64,000 bases of DNA, from contig JAWPGT010000002.1 in assembly GCA_034638255.1 (NCBI GenBank), positions 1,798,001-1,862,000 of the forward strand. Reading direction: 5' to 3'. Position numbers and translations under genes: made by a program. Source of the DNA: Coprinus comatus. Taxonomy: Eukaryota > Basidiomycota > Agaricomycetes > Agaricales > Agaricaceae. Shown one piece after another: positions 1-9,774 of the stretch. The notes beneath the pieces were generated by a model. That model worked only from the letters and a program-made list of their open reading frames with translations. It searched no databases and was not told the DNA's origin. How positions within the stretch are numbered: the first letter of the stretch is position 1; every line of letters begins with the position of its first letter.

Positions 1-1136
1 CTGGATGGCAGTTTGATTCTTTCCGAGGAATACCTTGTCGATATGAGTAATAACAGTTTCAACGTCTGCTGAACAGTTCTTGGGCATGGCCTCTCTGATA
101 GGTTCAAAGTAGCGCCAGAAGTTACTGTTCAAAGAAATAAGATAAATATGAATGGTTCAGAACAATAGTTGACGTACAGAATAGCCTCCACGACACCGGA
201 TGATCCATAACCAGCTGCGAAAAGTCCTGGTTTGCTATGATATGGTGGTCAGGTTTGTGTGTGTAAGATATTGCTTGAGCTTACTTGACCATAGTCCAAC
301 TAGTGAGCGCACCTACATAATTTTATTTAACATGACGAAATATTAAAAGATTAGTCAAGACATACCAGAATAACTACCACCAGTGAGAACCCAAGGAGCT
401 TTGTCGGGAGTAACTTGGTCACCATCTGGTTGAGGAAGGACAACATTCCTCGCAAAGTATTCCAAATCATCAATTGCTTGTTGAATTGTGTGGGTCCTCA
501 AGCTTTTTCCACTCAAGTCATTTACGGGATTGCTGAGGCCATAGAATCGATGTTCCAAAATAATAATAGACCCATTTTCTTGTTGTGCTAAAGGAATTCT
601 ATGTAAGAGAAGTTTGTCTTAAAAGGAATTCAAAGAATTAGCGCTCACCAATTTGTCCATTGATGGTGCTATTCGTCAGATATCTAGGAGGGTATGCTGA
701 AGATCCATAAATCAGGTTTTGTTTAGTGCGTATAAAAATATGAGAATAAACTAACGTTCCGCATTTGCCTCTCCAGGTGTCATGAGAATAATGGGTCCAC
801 CTGGTTCAGGGGTTTCTTCAGTGAGTCGATCAACCAAAGGGTCGAAATAAAGTACGAACCAGGCTCGTAGAATTCATATGTATGCCAAAAGCGTTGCTTA
901 AAGGTACCAAGGCTCGGATTGTTATGGTCGACCAATTGATCGAAATAATATGTGGTGTTATAGGGTGGGAGTTCAGTGCCGTTGCGACTGACAACAGGAC
1001 CTATTGGACCGTCGCCTTTGATTAATGGGATACCAGGAACAGGCATGAAGTTGCCGTGAGGTCGTCCATCGCGAGTAACGGCACTAACGAGCCCTGTAGA
1101 GAGGAGGAAAGTGACTGCTAGCGAAAGCCTGAACAT
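1..1136 (-). CDS. Serine carboxypeptidase S28-type protease, 5' part (C-terminus lies beyond the left edge)
   Basis: Secreted serine peptidase of family S28 (prolyl carboxypeptidase/DPP-like), which in this family removes residues around proline. The start at 1136 gives a hydrophobic signal peptide (MFRLSLAVTFLLSTGLVSA). The mature N-terminus holds the family block YYFDQLVDHNNPSLGTFKQR, then GGPIILMTPGEANAE, then LEHRFYGLSNPV. The nucleophile motif GGSYSG(A) is split by an intron near 360. Further exons read ALTSWTMVK, PGLFAAGYGSSGVVEA and a stretch ending at the window edge (VFLGKNQTAIQ). At least six short GT-AG introns are visible. The catalytic Asp and His would be in the missing C-terminal part. 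The in-frame ATG at 1205 would hide the signal peptide, so 1136 is preferred. Family assignment is secure; substrate is unknown. Confidence 0.85.
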
Positions 1137-1935
1137 GTTTACGAGGAGTATGTGCCAGCGGGCCCCCTTGTAAGTAGAGGTTTTGTTGAACGGCCGACAG
1201 CACACTTATAAGTGTGATGTAGGTTGTGGTGCCGCATGGTCGCGTATATTAATGTCCGACGAAGCATGCGATCGATAGCTTCTGAAGATCTGGAGTTAAA
1301 GCGAGTGCTGCATCGCAGTGTGACTTTCAAGAATCATCTCACGGTGTGGATGCTCGCACACTGTGATGGAACCTGAGTAGACCTACATGGAATTGATATC
1401 AATAGACCCCACCATAAGCGAGACTGCCTGACTGGATCAGATGGGAAACAAATACCGATACGAGGCCAACCCTGCCAATGAAGCACAAGATGGGTATTCT
1501 ATATTTGTCGTTTCCAGGATCACTGATTTGAAATAGGTCCATATGTAGCATCATTTAGATCTCGGCTGTCATGCAGCACTGTGCGACGCATGATAAAAAA
1601 AGACTTGATGATTGTTCTCTCGACGCTATGCTCGACGTCCATTGACCAAGTTTCGACTCTTGAAGCTTGAAGGCTTGCTAGTTGTACTCGCCAAGTCACG
1701 ATGGTGGTACGTATGAGCACGTGATGGGAGTTTAGGGACGCGTTGGGGGATGGTTCAAATGGAGCGATATATAACGACAAATAACTTGGTTTCCTTCTTG
1801 AGTTTTACTAACCACCAACAGCTGAATTTCGTTCTATTCCGCCTCTTTGGCTGGCTCATTTTTATCAACGAAGGCCTTACGCCCTTACGATTCCACGTAC
1901 CTCACGCTCTCTCCCAAGACTTTGACGTTGTCAAC
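1137..1935. other. Intergenic region between divergent genes
   Basis: This 800-nt stretch separates the divergent starts of the S28 peptidase and the large membrane protein. I see no conserved coding. Short open frames here have no family features. A pyrimidine-rich leader with CTCTCTCCC-type tracts precedes the ATG at 1936. A TATA-like sequence (gcgatatataac) is near 1763-1774. Confidence 0.5.
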
Positions 1936-4900
1936 ATGATTCCTCTTGTCCCAGCTCTCGCACTTGCTTTTGTTTCGTTTCTGGCTTCTGCTTTTGTTAT
2001 TCTTCGCATAATAATACCCATACTTCCTCCTCACCCCTTGAGTAGACGTGTCTCTCCGGTATGTCGTTTTCTATTTACCTCCGTGTCCTGTCATCAACTG
2101 ATACATCCGTCTAGTCCGAATTTGGTTTGCCCGCTTTCCGATCACTCTCACCCGCCGACAAAGCCCACGTCTGGCTAGCCAGCCTGGACATGGTCGCCAT
2201 AGCCGTTTTCATTTGGCAGGTTGTGGCAGAAACATCGGGTGGAGTGTCTGGTTTCGCTAGTGCAGGCGACCCCGCTTCCTCGGTACGACTTTGGATCATC
2301 TTGACGATTCGACAAACATTCTTCTTCGTTGTTGCCGGAATAACCCTCCTCCATGTACGACTTGGACGTCCAATATCCTTTGGCGCGAAGCATTGGGTTC
2401 TTTGGGCACCTAGCCTCGTCCTGATTCTCACTTCCACTGCGCTTTCTGGTATTATATCCGGCGCTGGTATTCCCACTTTATTCTATGGACTCATGGCATA
2501 CAACTCTACCATTGCTGTGTTGACGACGGTTGGGCTTGGTTGCATCATTGGCACTTTGTTTGTTATTCAACGTAACCTTACCGCACTTAATGAGGAGATG
2601 GAACCTTGGCCGCCTTTGCGCGAGGAAGCAAAGCCTCGTCCTTCTTTTGCAACGGAAGATATCGACGCATTACGTGAGGGTGGTTCCTGGATCTCATCGA
2701 ATTCTAGCTCCAGCTCCCATCATAATTCGATATCGGGATGGTCATTCTCCACTCATCACAGTGCGAACATCTCATCACATGGACGTCCTCAATCTTCAAC
2801 CAAGTCTTCCTATTGGTCTGCACGGGAGAATATCCCCCCTGTCCCTCCTTTGCCGTCTGGCTATAGTCATTCTTTCTCCGCCCCTGAAGAAATGTCGGAC
2901 CCAGATCCATTCCGCAGGGATTTCCCTCGTGAGCGCCTTGGATCGCAGACCTCGTGGTTAACATCGACCAATGGTTCAGTTGCTACAATGTCAGCCTGGT
3001 CATTTCCAGCAAGTCAAAGTGAAGCTTCTATTCGATCCGTACCTGTCCGGGATGTCCATACGCCATCTACTCTGACCCCTTCGCGCCCCAATACCCCGGC
3101 CATGTCAAGCGCACAAGTTCTAGGTGGATACGGGTCTGCTCCTGGAGATGCTGAGAAAGGAAATTCTGCTCTTGCAACTATGCCTGACGCGACTTTGGAT
3201 GTTTCTATCCCTCGTAATTTAGGTTGGTTCCTCTTTATCTTGCTTCCTTATGTAAGTGTTTGTACAATCTGCCCACTATTTTTTGACACTAACTTGAAAT
3301 ACTATAGACCCTTTCGTTGCCTTACCTCATTATCATGTCGCAAAATTCTCCATCATCTTTGGTTATCAGCATCCTCTTCACTTTGTCTATCACCTTGTCT
3401 TCCCCTGTTTTGGCTCTTAACGTCTTGCTTAAATGTCCGTTCCCCATTCCTACTGGCCTTTTCGATGTTGCTACCAACCTGCCTGTCGATCTTCGTGGAC
3501 CTAAGGATTCTATGCAACCCAAATGGTCTAACGACATTAAACGTAGTATGAGCCTGAGTGTGACTGTTGTCGAGGGCCGTCGCAGTGGCGATGTCTGGTT
3601 GGCCAAGGGTGATGCAATCGATGGAAAAGGAAAAATTGGCCGTGCTTTTGAAGTCCTAAACCCTTGTCCAAAGTTATCTGTCCTTCCTTCGGAAGAATTC
3701 CAGGATGTGCCTCTCACTCCACCGTTGCCTATGCAAGAGCAAGATAATTCACGACCGGTCACTGTTCATGACACTCCATCTTCCGAAGCTAGCGCACATC
3801 ATGGTCGTTTTAGCAAAGCGAGTTCCCATCTCTCAGCTGATGAGAACTTTGCCTTCGCAAGCAAGATTATGACCGCCCAACATCACTACTCTACTCTTGC
3901 TCAAACGGTTGTTCTCTCTCCTTCAAGACAAGATACTCAGGGTCACAGCGGGAATGAAGTTACTAAAGCTACCGGTGCTATTGTTGCGAAGCCCAGAGGT
4001 CACTTGCGTGCTCGTTCCATTTCCTCTGCCAATGCACCAGAGACTCCCACAGGTGGAGAGTCCTTCAGAGTCAGCCCTACTCCTCCACCATCCTTCCCTC
4101 TGCCACCTACTCCTCCTAATGTTCGTGCGGCCCGTCTCGCTAAACTTGCTCACAAGAAGTCTTTCTCTTCTGGCTTTGACTTTGGACCTGTTGATGACAT
4201 GAAGCAAATTGATGCTCTCACTGCTGGCGTGCTCCCTCTTTTGGTCCCTGGACTGAAGGTTGGTAAGGACATGAAGATCGTGGATCATGGTGATTGTTCT
4301 AGGAATACGAGTTCAAAGATGAACGAGTTTGGCCTTGATTTCTCTTCACCTCAGATTTCATCAACACCTGCCAAACCGTCACGGAATAAGAAGTCTGGAC
4401 ACAGAAAGAGTCATTGCAGCTTGCCTAGCCTGGGTCTTGGTAAAGATGGTGCACACTCACTCGCTACCTGGGGTGCCGAAATTCGTGGTGCCATTGATAA
4501 CAAAGTCAAGAACAATGGTCAATATGTGCCAATTCCAAGTAATGTTGAAGTTGGATGGAGGAATACCGTCTTTGGTGCTGAAATAATTCCCAATGACGTT
4601 CCTCACCTCCATTCTGTTACGGAAGAAGATGAATTTGTTCAACCGGCTCGCAATGGTGCCAGTCTCGGAAGGTCTATCTCAACTCGTTCTCTTGGTCTCC
4701 GTGTAGAAATTCCTCACGGCACTGATTCGTCTCGTCTTTCCCTTCTCGGGATGAATCCTCCCCTTTCTGCTGCTTCAAGCGCCACCTTGTTCGAGGACAT
4801 TGAAGCTGATTTCGCTCCCGTTGCTGAGAGCACTCCCCATAATAGTGTTGCTACAAAGAAGCCTAGAAAGCAACCTCCCCCTCCTCTACCTCTACAAGAT

Positions 4901-5437
4901 CACAAACCTAATCATCGTCGCTCAAGTATTGTTTATATCAAATCATGTGAAGATGAACATCCTGTCAACATCACACCCCCTCAAGCCGAATCCACGACTA
5001 TTTCTACAATGGCCTCAATTGCTCAATGGTCTTCTCGGGCTGTCAAACCTCTCATACCCAAGACCGGCAAACTTCAACGCAAGAACTCTGATGCAAAGTC
5101 AGGCGCACCTGGCGTGGCCTTACGTCCTCTTTCGCTTTTACAGGATCGAAACATCAACATTGTGGCTGGTCCCGCTTTGAATGATACCCGTCCTTTGACT
5201 CTTGGAAAGAAGCTCAAGCCCAAGAAAGCAACACTGGAGATTCAAGACGAGAATGCTGCTCCAGGTGTTACTCGTTCCAACAGCAACAGGAGTTTGAAAC
5301 CATTGAAACTCGCTAGGTCCGAAACTAACAAGATGCGGGGCATCTTGCGCAGGAATGAAGTCCTACCCGATGTCGTTATTCGTCCACCCTCGGAAAGTTA
5401 TCATAACGGCTACAGTTATTCTTTCCGTAACGATTAG
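1936..5437 (+). CDS. Large multi-membrane protein with long disordered Ser/Pro-rich regions, unknown function
   Basis: Three exons (1936-2058, 2115-3251, 3308-5437), all junctions phase 0 with clean GTATGT/GTAAGT donors, give about 1129 residues. Hydrophobic segments are visible at about residues 3-28, 60-80, 95-118, 128-148 and 155-182, then two or three more after about residue 405, starting NLGWFLFILLPY and continuing into the third exon. The membrane part is interrupted by a cytosolic-looking loop of about 220 residues rich in Ser, Pro and His. The C-terminal 600 residues are low-complexity, rich in Ser/Pro/Lys, with poly-Pro runs (PPPPLPLQ). I do not recognise a named family. The topology suggests a plasma-membrane or endomembrane receptor- or scaffold-like protein, but this is inference. 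The ATG at 1936 is chosen because it opens straight into the first membrane segment; an in-frame ATG at 1750 is less likely. Confidence 0.75.
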
Positions 5438-6352
5438 AGAAACATCTCCATGATCTATACCCAACAATACTGAGTTCTTTCCCCATTTCCATTTTCACAA
5501 TCCTCATCTTGTTCTTATGTCAATGCTTATCCTTATTATTATTCATGCTGTCGATATTGCTATCGTCATTTTCTTGTCACATCGCATCACATTTATCTTG
5601 GAATTATTTCACTTATTCATTTTTAATCGTTCATAGAGAATATGTTAATATCCACCTAAATCCTTTTTTTGCCTTCACATCTTCCCCCTATCCGTTTTTA
5701 TTATCCTCATTTTATCATCTTGGAAACACTGCACATTATACCCCCCCTTTTTCTTGATTTCATTTTATATGACAATGACGCATTCTTATGTCAAATTGCT
5801 ATCAAATACGCCTTTTTACATACACAACTTCATTTTGGCTTATGGGCACTTGACTTGTGCTCTTTTCTTTATTGGTTTTTACTGAAATTATGCCTCCTAC
5901 CCTATGCCTTTATCTCTCCCCCATTTTCAATTTCTTGTCGTATGTCAAGTACATACTATAAAAGTCCTCATGAGATGAAAAAAAAAAAATGTACGAATCG
6001 GAACTGTTACCATGATCTTTTTGGTAGTAGTATCGTTTTGTTTAAATTTAGTACTACTTTTTTTTATATATTCACCCTTTGTTAAAAAGTAGTAGTACAT
6101 ACATACAGTTTTCAAGTCGAAACATATAATAATATATATGTTATTTTTTGTTGATTCTGCGAATCTTCTTATTTAACCCCTGCCCATATTAAGTCTGAAG
6201 ATTTGAAGCGCTTATTCAATAATTCAAATACTGCATGCCAGATTGATGAAACATTGAAATTTGAAGTAAATATATGCGTATGTACACTAAGTACCTATAA
6301 TAGTTACAGTACAAGAAAACTCCACAAGAAAAGTATATGCCAAAAAAAAAAA
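5438..6352. other. Convergent 3' intergenic region
   Basis: AT- and pyrimidine-rich DNA between the convergent stop codons of the membrane protein and THOC3. It carries many T-runs and an A9 tract near 5981-5989. Open frames here are low-complexity and unsupported, and most likely fall in 3' UTRs. Confidence 0.5.
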
Positions 6353-7958
6353 CTAATCGAGTAAACCAAATAAACTAACAACAGGAGCAGGTGGAGGAGC
6401 TCCTTCTTTAAGTTTTGTTTGACCACAATAAGCAACTACATATTTTGAAGGATGCCATTGAACTGTTGGAGATGGTGCAAGAGCTTGTACACGATGCATA
6501 GGTTCACCAGTTTCTGTTGCACACTAGAAGAAGAAGATAAAAAGGATAAGGTTTTTTTTTTTTGGAAGGGGAAAAAAAAAGGAGAGGGGAGGAAACGTAC
6601 GATGTCGATGTAAGAACCTGCACTGGCTATTGCTAGAAATTCACCATCGTGTGAAAAGCTGATGTCTTGAATGGCATTCCTGATATAAGGTGTAAGTAAG
6701 AAATTAAAATGTAAAAACAAAATAAATAAAAAAGACGCGTACTCGCAACTTGTGATAGTTCTAGCAGAGATCCAATCCGTCGTATCAAACATATTGACAA
6801 TTGAATCATATCCTCCTGATGCAAGATAGCTAGAATCATATAACACGAATTGTAAACGTCGAGTGAATTAGTGAAACTGGTTATTGAGAGATAGTGAGAT
6901 TAACACTTACCGACCCCTTGGATCAAGAGCTAGTGCTACACAACCTCCTACATGAGCAGCTAATGAATCTTGTACATCTAAACTTGGATAGTCTAGAATG
7001 CGAACTGTATGTTCTGAATTAAAAGCAACTATAAGACCGTCTCCTGCATGATTGAAGATAGCTTTTGATCCAATCTGTTGAGGTTTATGAGATATTGATA
7101 TGTAGAGAAGGGTGATGTAAAGAGAACATACAGAGTCGTTTTGATTAGGTATATCCTTTTTATGCCATTGTTCTTTCGTATCTTCTGGTTTTTTCTCCAA
7201 AGACATATACATTAATTGATTTGTGACGGTAACGAAGAGTAGCGATCGTCCATCTGGAGCGTAATGTGTATATGTTGGAGCAAATTTCAATGAAACCTGT
7301 TGTGTAAAGCGACTTTCTAAGGGAATATTTTTCAGCATCTGCCTTCTAACCAAAAAAATGAGGTAGAAACTCACGTCTAGCATCCCAAAAGACAATCCTA
7401 CGGTCCTTTTGACTTGAACTACAAAACAGTTCAGGATGTGTTGGGTTCCATGAAATATAGTCAATATCGTCAGAATGTCCCCCACTATAACTTGTAGCCG
7501 ATCGGTATTCAAGCTGTATATCGAAGATAGAGTTAAACCAATCCATTAACACATTAGGACTTCTGATAAAGAGACATACCGTTTTTTCAGGATTCCATAC
7601 GCGTACAGTCTTATCAATCCCAACTCCAGCCAATTTCTTCCCATCTGAACTCCAAGCTACATGGGTCATCGCTTGAGAACTTGGATACTTGTAATCTCTT
7701 GGTTTAAAGGCAGAAAAGTTTGGAGCCTGTATGTATCCAAAAATATATACGCGTTTTGTGGCGAAGACAGAGAGAAATCACAATTGACAATGTAATAAAT
7801 GAGTTCCTTTCCGGTTTCCAGAATGGAAATCATACATGAATTCCACGAGCTGCGAATGTAGTATGTGGTGGTGGTGAAGGTGGCTTTTGGGGTTGGGGGA
7901 TTTCTTCTTCATTGTTGTTGTTAGTATTGTTAGCGCTGGTGGTATCAGTTGTGGCCAT
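6353..7958 (-). CDS. THOC3: THO complex subunit 3 (TEX1/THOC3), WD40 repeat protein
   Basis: WD40 propeller subunit of the THO/TREX complex, which couples transcription to mRNA packaging and export in the nucleus. After an N-terminal Asn/Pro-rich tail come recognisable blades: AMTHVAWSSDGKKLAGVG with DKTVRVWNPEK, then SDDIDYISWNPTHPELFCSS with RIVFWDAR, then AIFNHAGDGLIVAFNSEH with TVRILDYPSL, then GGCVALALDPRGRYLASGGYDS, and finally AIQDISFSHDGEFLAIASAG with SYIDI. The last block closely parallels human THOC3 (TLSFSHDGKMLASASEDHFIDI, from memory of the family). The C-terminus reads VVSLFGLLD before a TAG at 6353-6355. At least seven introns are present. The start at 7958 gives MATTDTTSANN. 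The order of blades and the terminal region identify THOC3 rather than a generic WD40 protein. Confidence 0.88.
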
Positions 7959-8066
7959 GGTTTTTGAAAAAAGACGAGTGTTGGAAATTGAGACGCGTTG
8001 ACCAGAGATTGGCTATAACGAGTTGTGATATATTCGGTTAGAAAATAGATACAAACATGGATCTAA

Positions 8067-9433
8067 TTAAAGCCTGCTTTTGGTCGACGATGATCTCAGC
8101 TCCTTTAGCCAATCAGCGATATAAGTAGTTACTTCGTCTTTGGCCTCTACCATAAGCCAATGTCCCTTTCCTTCGACCGCAATGTCTCGGAATTGGGTAA
8201 TAAATTTTCCCGCTTTTCGAATCACGAAGGGTGTTGCTGTGGGATCTTTAGTACCCCACAAAAACAGCACGGGTATATTTGATGGCAAGTTGGAGGGAAG
8301 TCCAGCAGCTAAATCTCGGGTTAGCCATGCTTGAAATTTCACAACAGAAATTAACACACCTAGTTCTTCGTCGTGCCTTTGTTTTGATGTACGATAGTAA
8401 TTCAGTGGACCGTTCATGCCTTTCTGAAATTGTGTATAATAATAATCAAATTCCTTTGAATGTTTTTGAGCATGTTACATATACGACCCTGTAAAACTAT
8501 TACTCACTTTCGGGGAAAGCACCGTGGACAATGTAGTACTGGCAGATTTTTGGAGGAGGGATTCTAAAGCACTCTTCTTAGTAAATGCAATTCCCGTTTC
8601 TGGGGTCCGGTAAACAATATTGAGAAATTGTTTGAGCTATACAGGGATATGTTAGTTTTGGCTTATAGTATACCAAGTCATGTCTTACATTAGCCTCAAT
8701 ATCTTTCGTGGACTTCTGACTGGCAAAGTAAACTTGGTATCCAAGATTGGGTGCTTTCTTTGCAACATCCTCAATGGCCAGGTATACCGGTGAGGGAGGG
8801 GTATAAGGTACGCTGAGCCTGAGAACGTATGCTATAATTAATGTGTATATTGCAGATAATGGAATGACATACATAACAAGGGCTAGTAAACGGTTTGGGT
8901 GCCAGAGAGCAAACCTTCCAACGGCATATGAGCCCCAGTCATGTCCAATAACGACCTATAAATAATCTTAGTATAGGAAATGGTCGGACTGCGTGTTGAC
9001 CTACGGCACGTTTGACACCAATAAAGTCTAGAAGACCAGCTAAATCCGCGCAGAGTTTTTTGGTCGTATATTCATCTGCGGGGAATGGTTTATCTGTTTC
9101 CCCGTAACCTAACATATCTGGCACAACAACTCGGCATCCTTCTTTAACCCACGACGCTATTTGGTATCTCCAGCCATACCTAAAATAGATGAGTTCGGTT
9201 CACTTGGCATATCGAGAATAATGGACCGAAATTACCAGGAGTCAGGAAAACCATGCACACAGAGAATGGTTGAGTTTAACTTCGGGTCGTAGTTTGCCGG
9301 TGCTTGGTCGACCTAGTTAATTATTATTATCAAATATATATTGAGCATGGTATGTCTTTACAAAATGATATGTGCGTCCTGTCGACAGCCTTGCAGTTCT
9401 GTGGTTGAAACTTTCTGGATGGGCAGGATCCAT
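8067..9433 (-). CDS. Alpha/beta hydrolase, soluble epoxide hydrolase type
   Basis: Predicted hydrolase of the epoxide hydrolase/haloalkane dehalogenase branch; such fungal enzymes convert epoxides to diols. The first exon (9362-9433) encodes 24 residues starting MDPAHPESF. Spliced exons then show the oxyanion motif HGFPDSW, the strand PDMLGYGETDKP, the nucleophile elbow VVIGHDWGSYAVGRFAL (the Asp after His is the expected nucleophile), a cap region (LSVPYTPPSP, NLGYQVYFA), the acid-strand region IPVLFLWGTKDPTATPF and the catalytic His in EGKGHWLMVEAKDEV. About 340 residues, normal for the family. One intron uses the acceptor ttctcag before LSVPYTPP. No signal peptide, so probably cytosolic. 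It shares a 341-nt divergent promoter with the Barentsz-like gene. Confidence 0.85.
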
Positions 9434-9774
9434 GGTACTTAGGCAACTGGTGTAGCCGGAGGGTAATATAGATCCGAATATGGCAATACGTCATGATAGC
9501 CGGCTGTGCATATCGGAGGTTCAATATCCCTGTCGGAGCTACAAAATACACGGCAGTGAGTCGTTCTTTCTCGACGTCTTCGGTGCCGTTCCTCGACAAC
9601 AGACGCATTTTCTACCACATTCCTCCTTCTTTTCGCACACATAACTTTTCTCTTGTATACAGAATCCAATACCTTCCTTTCTTCTTTTGTTTTCTCCCAA
9701 ATCAGGTAAGGTCTGGCGGAAACAAATTCTTGTTCTGCTTACAATTGACACCTTGACCCTCAACAGTCATTGCA
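9434..9774. promoter_or_regulatory. Divergent promoter between epoxide hydrolase and Barentsz-like gene
   Basis: Only 341 nt separate the two start codons, so the promoters must overlap or share elements. A CT-rich leader (ccttcctttcttcttttg) lies at about 9670-9695. No clear TATA box was found. This is inferred from spacing alone. Confidence 0.4.

Noticed and set aside
2530..2961. Alternative plus-strand frame inside the membrane protein gene
   Set aside because: Shadow of the real frame, which continues through clean introns on both sides.
3322..3762. Antisense ORF of 146 codons opposite the large membrane protein
   Set aside because: It overlaps a well-supported exon on the other strand and lacks family features; its composition is what antisense reading of Ser/Pro-rich coding gives.
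5509..6085. Open frames in pyrimidine-rich DNA after the membrane protein
   Set aside because: Low-complexity Leu/Phe/Ser/Tyr-rich readings of T-rich 3' UTR, no conserved motif.
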